Counted from the stretch's first letter, positions 14,941 to 23,153 are shown. The stretch is 34,682 nt of DNA from Clostridia bacterium (GCA_017620655.1 JAGAUT010000001.1:1-34682), one strand, 5' to 3'. Program-made: numbers and translations. The notes: generated from the sequence alone by a model not told the origin.

Positions 14941-16176
14941 ATGAAAAGAATATACTCTGTAATTTCAGCAATACTGCTGATATTTATACTGAACGGCTGC
15001 ATAGGCAATTCAACCGATTTAAAAACGGAGTCCGACGAAAGCAAGCCAATTGAAAAAGATATTGAAGCAACAGAAACCGTCGAAATACCCGAACCCGAAA
15101 TAATAGAGTACCGGACAAGCTTCCTCGGCTGCGGCGACAACATAATTTACGGCACAAAAGGTGCAAGGCAGAATGCTGTTGAAGGCGGACGCTCACTCAA
15201 CTATAAGCCTTATTATGACGGTGTTTCCGATTTGATTGAAAATGCTGACATTTCCTTTATAAATCAGGAAACGCTGATGTGCGGTGAGGGATACAGTCTT
15301 AGCTACTATCCCATGTTCAACTCACCTCAGGATGTGGGGCACGATCTTGTTGAAATGGGATTCGATGTCGTTAACATTTCGAACAATCACATGCTCGACA
15401 AGGGTGCTGACGGTCTTGACAAAACCATTAAATTCTGGAAAAGCATGGATACGCTTATGATAGGCGGATACGAAAATGCCGAAGATTATGATACTGTCAG
15501 ATACATCGAAAAGAACGGTATTAAAATTGCATTTCTTTCCTACACATATGCAACAAACGGTATTGTGAAAAATGCTTCCTCCCCCATTGTTATTCCATAT
15601 ATAAACGACGAGGACATTATCCGTCAGGCAGCCATTGCAAATGAAAATGCTGACCTTGTTTTCGTTTCCGTTCACTGGGGCGATGAGGGTTCTTTTACTC
15701 CAAACGATGAACAGATAAGAGTTGCACAATTATTTGCCGACTGCGGTGTTGATGCAATTATCGGGCATCACCCTCATGTCATTCAACCCGTAGAATGGAT
15801 ATATGGAAAGAACGACAACAAGACTCTTTGTGTATATTCCCTTGGAAACTTCATGGCACAGCAAGACCGTGATTACAACATGGTCGGCGGTATGATTTCT
15901 TTTGACATTGTTCATTCGAGTGTATCTGAGCCTCATCTTGAAAATGTTATATTTATTCCCACAATGTTTCATTTCGGAGGAAACTTTCTTGGAAACAATG
16001 TCATGCCCTTTGAAGAATACACTCCGGAGCTTGCTGCAGTTCATGGTGTCAGGATGTACTACGGAAATCACATGTCCTACGACACACTTCTCGGATATAT
16101 CAAAAACACTGTAAGTGCCGAGTTTTTACCCGACTTCTACAGAGAAAACACAGATAAATCACACATCGAACAATAA
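14941..16176 (+). CDS. CapA/PgsA-family lipoprotein
   Basis: 411 aa. The lipobox LNGC with Cys20 follows a hydrophobic leader, so it should be a membrane-anchored lipoprotein with a Glu/Pro-rich spacer at about 25-55. The calcineurin-like fold of the PGA_cap family has all expected motifs: LGCGDNIIYG, INQETLMCG, ISNNHMLDKG, SVHWGDEGS, IGHHPHVIQP, YSLGNFMA. In Bacillus, CapA/PgsA works in poly-gamma-glutamate export or attachment. No capB/C synthetase genes are near, so a different envelope polymer is possible, and metal-dependent phosphoesterase activity is conceivable. First gene of the operon with the GT2-GtrA protein. Confidence 0.9.
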   Translation: MKRIYSVISAILLIFILNGCIGNSTDLKTESDESKPIEKDIEATETVEIPEPEIIEYRTSFLGCGDNIIYGTKGARQNAVEGGRSLNYKPYYDGVSDLIENADISFINQETLMCGEGYSLSYYPMFNSPQDVGHDLVEMGFDVVNISNNHMLDKGADGLDKTIKFWKSMDTLMIGGYENAEDYDTVRYIEKNGIKIAFLSYTYATNGIVKNASSPIVIPYINDEDIIRQAAIANENADLVFVSVHWGDEGSFTPNDEQIRVAQLFADCGVDAIIGHHPHVIQPVEWIYGKNDNKTLCVYSLGNFMAQQDRDYNMVGGMISFDIVHSSVSEPHLENVIFIPTMFHFGGNFLGNNVMPFEEYTPELAAVHGVRMYYGNHMSYDTLLGYIKNTVSAEFLPDFYRENTDKSHIEQ

Positions 16177-16202
16177 AATCCTACGAAAAAGAGATGATTT
16201 AA

Positions 16203-17237
16203 GTGAAAAATGTAAGTATTATCATTCCGTCGCTGGATCCCGATGAAAAGCTCTCGGGAGTTATTGAAGCCGTCAGAAGTGTCGGCTTTTGCGACATTAT
16301 TCTTGTGGATGACGGAAGCAAAGCAGAAAACAAAAAATTCTTTCCTTCGGGCGACGACATCACGTTATTGACTCACGAAAAAAATTACGGAAAAGGACAG
16401 GCATTAAAAACGGCACTCAAATATGTTATTGAAAACAGACCCGAAACAATCGGTGTAATAACCTGCGACGGAGACGGTCAGCATCTGGCAAAAGATGTTC
16501 TTGCAGTCGGTAAAAAAATGGCAGAGTGCGGAAAGTTTATTTTGTGCGTCCGTGATTTTTCACTTCCCGATGTGCCACCAAAAAGCAGAATAGGCAACAG
16601 AATCAGTTCTGCTGCCCTCGCCATATGCTGCGGCTCATACATAAGCGACACGCAAACGGGTCTGAGAGCCATCCCTGCCTCTCTTCTCAAACCAATGTCA
16701 GAAATTGAAGGGTCGCGTTTTGAATATGAGACAAACGTACTTTTAGAGCTTCGCAACATGAAGGCTCAGTACGATGAAGTGAAGATTGAAACGGTCTACC
16801 TCAACGAAAACAAGGGCACCCATTTTCACCCTGTCAAAGATACAATCAGAATATTCTCTCAGATTATAAAGTATCTCATATCATCCCTTGCGGCTTTTGC
16901 AACAGACATTATTCTATTCATTATCTGCAACAAGCTTTTACTGCTCGGGGTTATGTTATCGACAGTTATTGCCAGAATTATTTCATCGGCTGTTAACTTC
17001 ACTCTTAACAAAAAGGTTGTGTTTCACAGTCACGGCAATTCCATCAAGGCATTAATGAAATACTACGCTCTTGCAATACCTGTAATGCTGATATCGGCAT
17101 TCGGAGTAAAAGGCTTATGCCTTCTTCTTTCCGTTCCGGATAATTCGATCATAATTACTCTGATAAAGGTAATCGTTGATTTTATACTATTTATTCTTAA
17201 CTACAACCTTCAAAAAAAGTGGATATTCAAAAAGTAA
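16203..17237 (+). CDS. GT2 glycosyltransferase fused to GtrA-like membrane domain
   Basis: 344 aa, read from GTG 16203, with GAGATGAT upstream. Residues 1 to about 215 are a family 2, DPM1-like glycosyltransferase: SIIIPSLDPDEKL, IILVDDGS, the nucleotide/metal motif TCDGDGQH, and TGLRAIP. From about 222 there are four hydrophobic segments of a GtrA domain ending in NYNLQKKWIFKK. Such fusions are thought to make polyprenyl-phosphate sugars and move them across the membrane for wall polymer or protein glycosylation. It lies 26 bases downstream of the capA-like gene and 21 upstream of the phosphodiester glycosidase gene. Confidence 0.9.
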   Translation: MKNVSIIIPSLDPDEKLSGVIEAVRSVGFCDIILVDDGSKAENKKFFPSGDDITLLTHEKNYGKGQALKTALKYVIENRPETIGVITCDGDGQHLAKDVLAVGKKMAECGKFILCVRDFSLPDVPPKSRIGNRISSAALAICCGSYISDTQTGLRAIPASLLKPMSEIEGSRFEYETNVLLELRNMKAQYDEVKIETVYLNENKGTHFHPVKDTIRIFSQIIKYLISSLAAFATDIILFIICNKLLLLGVMLSTVIARIISSAVNFTLNKKVVFHSHGNSIKALMKYYALAIPVMLISAFGVKGLCLLLSVPDNSIIITLIKVIVDFILFILNYNLQKKWIFKK

Positions 17238-17258
17238 TCCATCCGAAAGGACATTATC

Positions 17259-18452
17259 ATGGCATCGCATTTCAAAGACGGCAAAAAGTTAAAGCCGTTT
17301 GTCAGCAGAGCTGACAGAATTAAGATAAAAGAAAACGCTAAATACAGAATTTCCGCAAAAACGATCATCGGAAGAAGTTTACTTGTCTTTTTCACGTTGA
17401 TTATATGTTTATTGATTCTCCTGTTTTCTTCTTTGTATGTAGTGGTCAACGGAGAATGCACACCGCTTCGCGACAGGCTTGTCCTGTCTGCCATGCAGGC
17501 AAGTGCAACAAAGTGGCTTCCCTCACTGTTTATGCCAAAGCAAACGGTTGATGAAATTGTCAAGGCAAGTTATGTTGTAAACACGGATGTCATTTCACTT
17601 GACGAATATACAGCATCACTTAACCAAAAGGACGAAAAGGTAATTGATAAGTGGGAAAATGCTATCGACGGCATTCTGTTTGAAACAGTCAAGGGCAGTA
17701 CATTTACGGGATACGTTCTTCTTGTCAAGGATCCGTCAAGGCTTTTTGTGGGAACCTCCAGCGATTTCACAAAAGACATACCCGGAAAAAACATTTTTGA
17801 CATTGCAAAAAAAGAGGATGCAATTGCTGTAATAAATGCAGGAGAATTTTCCGACCCGGGCGGACAAGGAACGGGCAATAATCCCATGGGCGTTACCTTC
17901 TCAAAGGGAAAATGCGTCTGGAACGACACATATAAGAGAACCTTCATCGGATTTGACAAAGACAACAGGCTTATTGTAACAGAGCCCATGACAAAAGCTC
18001 GTGCAGAACAGCTAAACATCAGGGACGGCGTCAGCTTCCAGAACGGAAACACTCTGATCACCAACGAAAACGGCAGTATATCCATACATTATGCCGACAA
18101 CAACACAGGAACCGCTCAGAGAACTGCCATTGGACAGGCAGCAGACGGTACGGTTATTCTTCTTGTCACAGACGGAAGAAGTGCCAGCAGTCTTGGGGCA
18201 ACAAAGAATGATGTTATCGACGTAATGATAGATTACGGTGCCGTAACGGCAGGCATGCTTGACGGCGGTTCTTCAAGCCTTATGTATTACGAAGACTATT
18301 TTACAAAGTACAGCTACGACGAAAGCACCCTTGATCAGTATCAGAAAAGGGGTCTTATCAACAAGTACAAGGCTTTTACGACACCAAGGCGTATGCCGAC
18401 ATACTTCTGCGTTGCAAGACCAGACAGCAGCTCAATTGAAAGTCAGGACTAA
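17259..18452 (+). CDS. Membrane-anchored phosphodiester glycosidase family protein
   Basis: 397 aa. A short basic cytoplasmic tail (1-36), one membrane helix (about 38-62), then an extracellular domain. Residues ~150-390 match the NAGPA family (phosphodiester glycosidase, also called the exopolysaccharide biosynthesis protein domain): INAGEFSDPGG, NNPMGVTFSKG, TAIGQAADGTVILLVTDGR, and the signature MLDGGSSSLMYY. The human homologue uncovers mannose-6-phosphate; bacterial members act on wall or exopolysaccharide phosphodiesters. Placement beside a polyprenyl-sugar GT and CapA suggests modification of a phosphate-linked surface glycan (inference). Confidence 0.9.
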   Translation: MASHFKDGKKLKPFVSRADRIKIKENAKYRISAKTIIGRSLLVFFTLIICLLILLFSSLYVVVNGECTPLRDRLVLSAMQASATKWLPSLFMPKQTVDEIVKASYVVNTDVISLDEYTASLNQKDEKVIDKWENAIDGILFETVKGSTFTGYVLLVKDPSRLFVGTSSDFTKDIPGKNIFDIAKKEDAIAVINAGEFSDPGGQGTGNNPMGVTFSKGKCVWNDTYKRTFIGFDKDNRLIVTEPMTKARAEQLNIRDGVSFQNGNTLITNENGSISIHYADNNTGTAQRTAIGQAADGTVILLVTDGRSASSLGATKNDVIDVMIDYGAVTAGMLDGGSSSLMYYEDYFTKYSYDESTLDQYQKRGLINKYKAFTTPRRMPTYFCVARPDSSSIESQD

Positions 18453-18455
18453 CAT

Positions 18456-19505
18456 ATGAAAAATACAAACACCAAAAAGCTTGGGCTTTTTTACAAAATA
18501 TACTTTATTGCAATTTCAGTTTTCCTGATGCTGACAGTACTGTTCTTATTCATATTGAATGGGAATATCAGCGAATACAATAAAGGCATCCCTGAAACCG
18601 TTTCAGAGAATTTCTTTAAAAGCACCTTCCTTGAACTTGATGCCGACACTATTATTGAAATGTCAAAAACAAAGCCTTCCGAGTTTGAAACAAGGAAGGA
18701 CATCAAAGACTTCATCGAAAGAATTATGTCCTCAGGGCTTACTTATACAAGTATTTCATCCGACACAGAGGATAAAAAATATATTGTAAAGTCAGGAGAA
18801 TTCAAGTGTGCTTCTTTCACGCTCTCCATGGATGAAAACGGCGACTACTATCCGTCTTCCCTTTCGCTTCATCTTCCGAAAGAAAATTCAAGGACATACA
18901 AGATACTTGACTCAAGCAAACTTTACATTAACGGCGTTGAAGTCAGCAACAATTACAAAACATCTGAAGAAAAACACGAGAATGCAAAATATCTCCCGGA
19001 AAATGTAACGGCTCCGCAGTGGGTCACATACACAATTGACGGTCTTACAAAGGAACCCGATGTTTACATTACAGACAGAAACGGTAACAGACCAAATCTG
19101 TTGGATAACGAAGGTATTCTTTATGAAGAAATCATATATGATGCAGAAGAAAGTGAAATAACTGACAAAATCTTAGCCGGGGCAAAACAATACGCAATTT
19201 GCATGCAGGATGATGCGCCGAAATCCACCGTATACCCTTACTTTGAAAAAGGAACGGATTTATACAACAGCATTCGTTCCGTTGAAAACTCGTTTGTATG
19301 GGAGCATTCCGGATATGCAATTGAAGATGAAAAAATCAGCGAGTTTTTCAGATACGATGAAAACACGGTATCTTTAAGGGTATCCTTCACACACGTACTG
19401 AAAAAGCATGGACAGGCAGATTACAGAGATATTACAGACATTACATATTTTGCAAGAAATATTGACGGTCAATATATGATTTTTGCCCGCCACAACAACA
19501 TATAA
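18456..19505 (+). CDS. Unrecognised membrane-anchored extracellular protein
   Basis: 349 aa, starting 3 bases after the preceding stop. It has one N-terminal membrane helix (about 13-35, FYKIYFIAISVFLMLTVLF) and otherwise a soluble acidic extracellular part. I recognise no family. A ~100-residue segment with TLSMDENGDYYP followed by SSKLYINGVEVSN looks beta-rich, and the region near WEHSGYAIEDEKISEFFRYDENT through TYFARNIDGQYMI resembles NTF2-like SH3/TcaA-type extracytoplasmic folds, but this is weak. It ends the envelope operon before a strong terminator. Likely a partner of the upstream phosphodiester glycosidase. Confidence 0.8.
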   Translation: MKNTNTKKLGLFYKIYFIAISVFLMLTVLFLFILNGNISEYNKGIPETVSENFFKSTFLELDADTIIEMSKTKPSEFETRKDIKDFIERIMSSGLTYTSISSDTEDKKYIVKSGEFKCASFTLSMDENGDYYPSSLSLHLPKENSRTYKILDSSKLYINGVEVSNNYKTSEEKHENAKYLPENVTAPQWVTYTIDGLTKEPDVYITDRNGNRPNLLDNEGILYEEIIYDAEESEITDKILAGAKQYAICMQDDAPKSTVYPYFEKGTDLYNSIRSVENSFVWEHSGYAIEDEKISEFFRYDENTVSLRVSFTHVLKKHGQADYRDITDITYFARNIDGQYMIFARHNNI

Positions 19506-19506
19506 G

Positions 19507-19535
19507 AAAAAGCACCTCATGTCGAGGTGCTTTTT
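19507..19535. terminator. Bidirectional terminator
   Basis: AAAAGCACCTC, ATGTC-containing loop, GAGGTGCTTTTT. It lies right after the envelope operon's stop and 7 bases beyond the stop of the convergent YegP-like gene; A- and T-runs on both sides suit either direction. Confidence 0.9.
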
Positions 19536-19541
19536 AATGTA

Positions 19542-19904
19542 CTATTCTTCGATTTCGGCGTCGGGTGCGTTCTTCTTTACACTTTCGATACCGTTAAGAC
19601 ATCCTGCCTTTGCGGAATATCCTTCGGAAGCAGCAACAATCTGGCCGTTCTTAGCTTTGAGGCGGAATCTGAATTCGCCTGCCTTATCTTCATAAAGCTC
19701 AAACTTGGGATGCTTTACTTCTTCATAACCCTCAACTGTCTGATCTTCAACATTACCCACACAGCTGTTTTTTACGCTTTCAATACCGTTGAGGCATGCA
19801 GCCTTGGATTCATAAACTTCGCTGGTTGCGATTACCTGTCCGTTTCCGGCAACAAGGTTGAACTTAATTCCCGATGCTGTTTCTTTTACTACAAACTTTG
19901 CCAT
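19542..19904 (-). CDS. YegP-like DUF1508 tandem-repeat protein
   Basis: 120 aa, RBS AAAGGAAG before ATG 19904. It consists of two DUF1508 units (about 1-58 and 66-113). Each has a KF-LVAGNGQVIATSE or RFRLKAKNGQIVAASEGY strand pair followed by K-x-CLNGIESVK. The matching halves show internal duplication, as in E. coli YegP. Family function is not established; small beta-rich fold, cytoplasmic. Monogenic, convergent with the envelope operon. Confidence 0.92.
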   Translation of the reverse strand: MAKFVVKETASGIKFNLVAGNGQVIATSEVYESKAACLNGIESVKNSCVGNVEDQTVEGYEEVKHPKFELYEDKAGEFRFRLKAKNGQIVAASEGYSAKAGCLNGIESVKKNAPDAEIEE

Positions 19905-20002
19905 AATATGTACTTCCTTTCTAATCGGCTTTTCCGATTTAATTTATACAACTTAATCCTGTCACAATTCAGATTCGTATCAATATATTTAATATGTTAT
20001 CA

Positions 20003-20031
20003 TTGACTTTAACAGAATAGGATGATAAAAT
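20003..20031 (+). promoter_or_regulatory. Promoter of malQ
   Basis: TTGACT (20003-20008), a 17-base spacer and TAAAAT (20026-20031). The transcript would start near 20038, after the ATG at 20022, so translation must start at 20058. Confidence 0.8.
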
Positions 20032-20057
20032 ATCATTTGGAAAGACAGGTGATATTT

Positions 20058-21485
20058 ATGGCACGAAAAAGTGGCGTTTTAATGCACATTTCATCTCTGT
20101 TCGGCGATTACGGAACAGGTTCATTCGGAAAAAACGCAGAGTACTTTGTCGATTTCCTCTCAGATTGCGGATTCTCCGTATGGCAGGTTCTTCCATTCAA
20201 CATGGTTGACGAGCACAATTCTCCGTACAAATCATATTCCTCTTTCAGCGGAAACCCATATTTTGTTGATTTGGAAACTCTTTACAACGACGGACTTCTT
20301 ACAAATGAGGAGCTTAACTCTGCAAGACAGCAAAGTCCGTGGCTATGCGAATTTAACATATTATCTGAGGAGCGCTTTTCATTATTGAAAAAGGCTTCGG
20401 AAAGAGTTGAAAACAAAAGAGAAATATCAAAGTTTATCAAGAGTAATCCATACATTGCATCATTCTGCGAGTTCATGGCACTTAAAGACGCAAACGACGG
20501 AAAAGAATGGCAAAAGTGGACCGTTAAGAAATATGACAAGAGTGTACATTTTGCATGGCAGTTTATTCAGTATGAGTTTTTCACTCAGTGGGCAAAGATA
20601 AAAAAATATGCCAATGACAAAGGGATAATGATAATCGGAGATGTACCCATTTATGTTTCCGAAGACAGTTCCGACGTATGGGCAAACACAAAAGAATTCC
20701 AGCTTGACAGTGACGGACATCCCATGAATATTGCAGGCGTACCACCCGACTACTTCTGCGAAGACGGTCAGCTTTGGGGAAATCCGCTATACGACTGGTC
20801 TGAAATGAAAAAGAACGGCTACAAATGGTGGTGTGACAGAATCAAGCACATGTCACTTCTCTTTGACGGCGTAAGAATAGATCATTTCAGAGGGATTGAA
20901 TCATACTGGTCTGTTCCTGCAACGGCAAAAACGGCAAAAGACGGAAAATGGGTCAAGGGTCCCGGTATGTCGCTTATCAAAGCAATAAAGGAAGCGGCGG
21001 GCAAAACCATGATTATCGCAGAAGACCTCGGAGACATCACTCCTGCGGTTAACAAGCTCGTTAAAAACAGCGGTTTTCCAGGAATGCGTGTTTTCCAGTT
21101 CGGTTTTCTCTCAGATGGAGAAAGCACACACATGCCTCACAATTATACCGACAACTGCATAGCCTACACAGGCACCCACGACAACAACACGCTTCTTGGA
21201 TACCTCTGGGAGCTTGACGATTCAACAAGAGAAAAAATGCTTTTCTACTGTAATCATAGCGGTGATTGGAAAACAGGGTGCGAAAGCATTATCAAAACAA
21301 TGCTGGCTTCCCACGCAGATACAATTATAATGCCAATTCAGGATTTACTTGGATTCGGTGCTGACACAAGAATCAACACTCCGGGCAGGGCTGATGGCAA
21401 CTGGGCATACAGAATCACAAAAGAACAGCTCGATTCTATTGACAGGAAACATTTCAAATTCTTGAACAAAATGTATTACAGGTAA
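20058..21485 (+). CDS. malQ: 4-alpha-glucanotransferase (amylomaltase, GH77)
   Basis: 475 aa from ATG 20058 (AGGTGA upstream). It transfers alpha-1,4-glucan segments between maltooligosaccharides or to glucose. The start, RKSGVLMHISSLFGDYGTGSFG, is typical of GH77. Catalytic residues are visible: nucleophile D275 in VRIDHFRG, acid/base E322 in IIAEDLG, and D375 in GTHDNNT. NTPGRADGNWAYR near the C-terminus also fits. Length matches the short clostridial and plant-type enzymes rather than the 690-aa E. coli MalQ. It stands alone here with its own promoter and terminator; the glycogen or maltodextrin partners are elsewhere. Confidence 0.95.
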   Translation: MARKSGVLMHISSLFGDYGTGSFGKNAEYFVDFLSDCGFSVWQVLPFNMVDEHNSPYKSYSSFSGNPYFVDLETLYNDGLLTNEELNSARQQSPWLCEFNILSEERFSLLKKASERVENKREISKFIKSNPYIASFCEFMALKDANDGKEWQKWTVKKYDKSVHFAWQFIQYEFFTQWAKIKKYANDKGIMIIGDVPIYVSEDSSDVWANTKEFQLDSDGHPMNIAGVPPDYFCEDGQLWGNPLYDWSEMKKNGYKWWCDRIKHMSLLFDGVRIDHFRGIESYWSVPATAKTAKDGKWVKGPGMSLIKAIKEAAGKTMIIAEDLGDITPAVNKLVKNSGFPGMRVFQFGFLSDGESTHMPHNYTDNCIAYTGTHDNNTLLGYLWELDDSTREKMLFYCNHSGDWKTGCESIIKTMLASHADTIIMPIQDLLGFGADTRINTPGRADGNWAYRITKEQLDSIDRKHFKFLNKMYYR

Positions 21486-21489
21486 CATT

Positions 21490-21520
21490 AAAGCCTCGGC
21501 AAAAGCCGAGGCTTTATTTT
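21490..21520 (+). terminator. malQ terminator
   Basis: AAAGCCTCGGC, AAAA loop, GCCGAGGCTTT and more T's; an 11-base perfect stem starting 5 bases after the stop. Confidence 0.92.
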
Positions 21521-21528
21521 ATATTCTG

Positions 21529-22215
21529 TTACTGGCCGTATACATTATCAACCGTAATACCTTTGATATGTCTTGCATCATTGACAATTTCAAACTGAGG
21601 ACAACAAAGTTCTCCTTCCTCACCCCAGAAAGAAACAACAGTTATTGCGGTAAACTGAGGGCAGATAGCTTTTGACACAAAGGGCATGGGCAGATTGAAT
21701 ATATGAGAAAGTGCAGCAGTAGACGAACCGCCATGGCTTGCAAGAAGCACATTTTTATATGGCTGACTGCCAACTCTGTAGAATTCACCGTCACGGGTAA
21801 AGCCGAGTTCTGCAAGCAATTTATCAATTCCGACACCTACTGCCAGAGAGCGGTCTGTTGTAAAGGAAGTATTGAACGGGTCTTCAAGCGGCCATGTGGG
21901 AGACATCAGGCTCTGTCCCCTCTGCACCATACGCATTGAAAGAGTCCACGGATCATAACCGTTTTCGCCTTTATTACTTCCGGCAGGTCCCCATCCGATT
22001 TCTCTCATGAAGTCGAGCTTTTCAACCTCCATATTTCTTCCATCGGCTATATGAAGAGCTGTTTCATATGCTCTGCCGCAAGAAGAAGCATAAAACTTAT
22101 CAATATTTTCTTCTTTCAATCTTTCGGCACAAGCTTCAGCTTGTTTATGACCAAGTTCGGTAAGGCAGTCGTTTTTATAATCGGGGTGTCCGTGGCGGAC
22201 AAGAATAAGTCTCAT
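21529..22215 (-). CDS. Histidine phosphatase (phosphoglycerate-mutase-like) family protein
   Basis: 228 aa. N-terminal LILVRHGHP supplies the phospho-accepting His8 and Arg7; the second His is in LLASHGGSS. LTELGHKQAEACAERL and FYASSCGRAYETA (second Arg/catalytic region) follow the family pattern. An insertion of about 50 residues (WGPAGSNKGENGYDPW to EDPFNTSF) makes it longer than GpmB-type proteins and probably forms a substrate lid. Substrate unknown; sugar phosphates or phosphoglycerate analogues are usual. Monocistronic, promoter at 22297-22326. Confidence 0.9.
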   Translation of the reverse strand: MRLILVRHGHPDYKNDCLTELGHKQAEACAERLKEENIDKFYASSCGRAYETALHIADGRNMEVEKLDFMREIGWGPAGSNKGENGYDPWTLSMRMVQRGQSLMSPTWPLEDPFNTSFTTDRSLAVGVGIDKLLAELGFTRDGEFYRVGSQPYKNVLLASHGGSSTAALSHIFNLPMPFVSKAICPQFTAITVVSFWGEEGELCCPQFEIVNDARHIKGITVDNVYGQ

Positions 22216-22296
22216 AAAGTCACCATTTTATCAAAACGCAATTTTGGGACACGAGAAAAACATTTTTTGTCAATCTCTATATGCCCCAACATGTTA

Positions 22297-22326
22297 ATAA
22301 TATCACAATGAGATATGGTTTGTCAA
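22297..22326 (-). promoter_or_regulatory. Promoter of histidine phosphatase gene
   Basis: On the minus strand, TTGACA (22321-22326), an 18-base spacer and TATTAT (22297-22302). The leader is about 75 bases. Confidence 0.65.
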
Positions 22327-22400
22327 TAGTTTATTGTGCATTTACAACAAGTTCTCCCTATTATACAAAAAGTTATTGTAAACTTTGACTATTTTACCGC

Positions 22401-22430
22401 TTGATTTTCCCTGTATTCCTATGTTACAAT
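22401..22430 (+). promoter_or_regulatory. Promoter of the micro-ORF repeat locus
   Basis: TTGATT (22401-22406), an 18-base spacer and TACAAT (22425-22430). The predicted start near 22437 falls directly before the first repeat unit, so the whole array would be transcribed. Confidence 0.65.
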
Positions 22431-22437
22431 ATAGGCG

Positions 22438-22672
22438 AGGAAAGGAAGGTACACTCCAATGAACAAATAGCTTTCCAAAAAATTAAGGAAAAGGTATAGT
22501 CCAATGAACGAGTAGCTTTAATCTAATTTCAGAAGAAAAGGTACGGTCCAATGAACGGTTAATATTTTCCAAGAGTTTTTTAGAAAAGGGTTTGGTACAA
22601 TGGCAATGTTTAAATTCCTACCCAAAAAAGAAATCTGAGAAAGAAAGGTACAGTCCAATGAGAAAGTAACCT
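22438..22672 (+). repeat. Five-unit array of ribosome-binding-site plus micro-ORF
   Basis: Five imperfect units share a core close to AAAGGTACAGTCCAATGAAC. Their ATGs are at 22459, 22504, 22551, 22600 and 22658 (spacing 45, 47, 49, 58). Each has AAGG or AAAGG about 9 bases before ATG, a workable ribosome binding site. Four units open a three-codon ORF: Met-Asn-Lys-stop (22459-22470), Met-Asn-Glu-stop (22504-22515), Met-Asn-Gly-stop (22551-22562), Met-Arg-Lys-stop (22658-22669). The fourth unit in order (22600-22638) encodes MAMFKFLPKKEI. The stop codons differ (TAG, TAG, TAA, TGA, TAA) while the RBS-ATG part is kept, which suggests selection on initiation rather than on the peptide. I know no family with this layout. 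Confidence 0.75.
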
Positions 22673-22805
22673 TCCCCCGATAATTATTTCGGACACATAC
22701 CGGTGAACATTCAAAGTGAACAGTTAAAATCTGACACGGCGGTGTAACGCATAACATATATATTATTCTTTTTAGTGTTCCGGTTGATGATTTAAAGGTT
22801 TGTGA
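22673..22805 (+). ncRNA. Putative structured RNA segment after the micro-ORF array
   Basis: Several possible stems follow the array: CCGA/TCGG (22676-22691), ACACGGCGGTGT (22734-22745), and a longer-range pairing of ACCGGTGAACA (22699-22709) with TGTTCCGGT (22776-22784) that encloses the second stem. No protein-coding signal is visible. The array plus this segment would form one transcript from the 22401 promoter. RNA class not recognised. Confidence 0.35.
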
Positions 22806-22880
22806 ATGAGTAGTTATTGGACAGCCCCTCATCTGATGCATAAGAAAAAATGCAGGATAAAACACACATTACAATTTAAT
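22806..22880 (+). CDS. Possible 24-aa ORF with its own RBS
   Basis: AAAGG lies 7 bases before ATG 22806, giving MSSYWTAPHL followed by a basic stretch and the TAA at 22878-22880. The RBS layout resembles the repeats upstream. Coding status is unproven; it may be a sixth, longer unit of the same locus. Confidence 0.25.
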
Positions 22881-23061
22881 ATTTATTTAAAAGCTAAGAA
22901 ACAAACAGCAAATTGAAGTATTTATTATAATAATTCACAAAGTAACTTGTAAGTAACTTAAGAAAGTTTTGTAGTTTGATACCCCTAAAGAAGATATTCG
23001 GTGTGTTTTAAGAATTGCATTGACGGTTGCACAGGTAGATTTGAAAGGAGAAGTTAATAAA

Positions 23062-23094
23062 ATGACATTAGATTTCAAGAGTGAACAGAAGTGA
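23062..23094 (+). CDS. Possible 10-aa peptide ending at a hairpin
   Basis: AAGGAG at 23045-23050 and ATG at 23062 give MTLDFKSEQK. Its TGA stop lies inside the left arm of the strong hairpin at 23089-23134, so ribosomes ending here would touch that hairpin. This resembles a leader-peptide layout. The 11-base RBS spacing is somewhat long. Confidence 0.35.
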   Translation: MTLDFKSEQK

Positions 23095-23153
23095 CCCTCG
23101 GTTGTGTGTAAAGAAACATGACTGAGGGTCACTTCCATTTATTCTCTTTTTTT
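23089..23153 (+). terminator. Long hairpin with U-rich tail ending the micro-ORF locus
   Basis: AAGTGACCCTCGGT (23089-23102) pairs with ACTGAGGGTCACTT (23121-23134) through 14 pairs including one G-U, with an 18-base loop. A T-run at 23147-23153 follows 12 bases later. It probably ends the transcript from 22401, just before the next promoter at 23175. Confidence 0.65.

Noticed and set aside
22438-22672. CRISPR array
   Set aside because: The repeats are imperfect, the spacing is uneven, the intervening parts are themselves related, and no cas gene is near.
22703-22747. GTG-started 14-codon ORF after the array
   Set aside because: No ribosome binding site and it runs through predicted stems.
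22518-22865. 115-aa minus-strand ORF across the micro-ORF array
   Set aside because: No ribosome binding site, composition unlike a protein, and it reads the repeats backwards; treated as a chance open frame.
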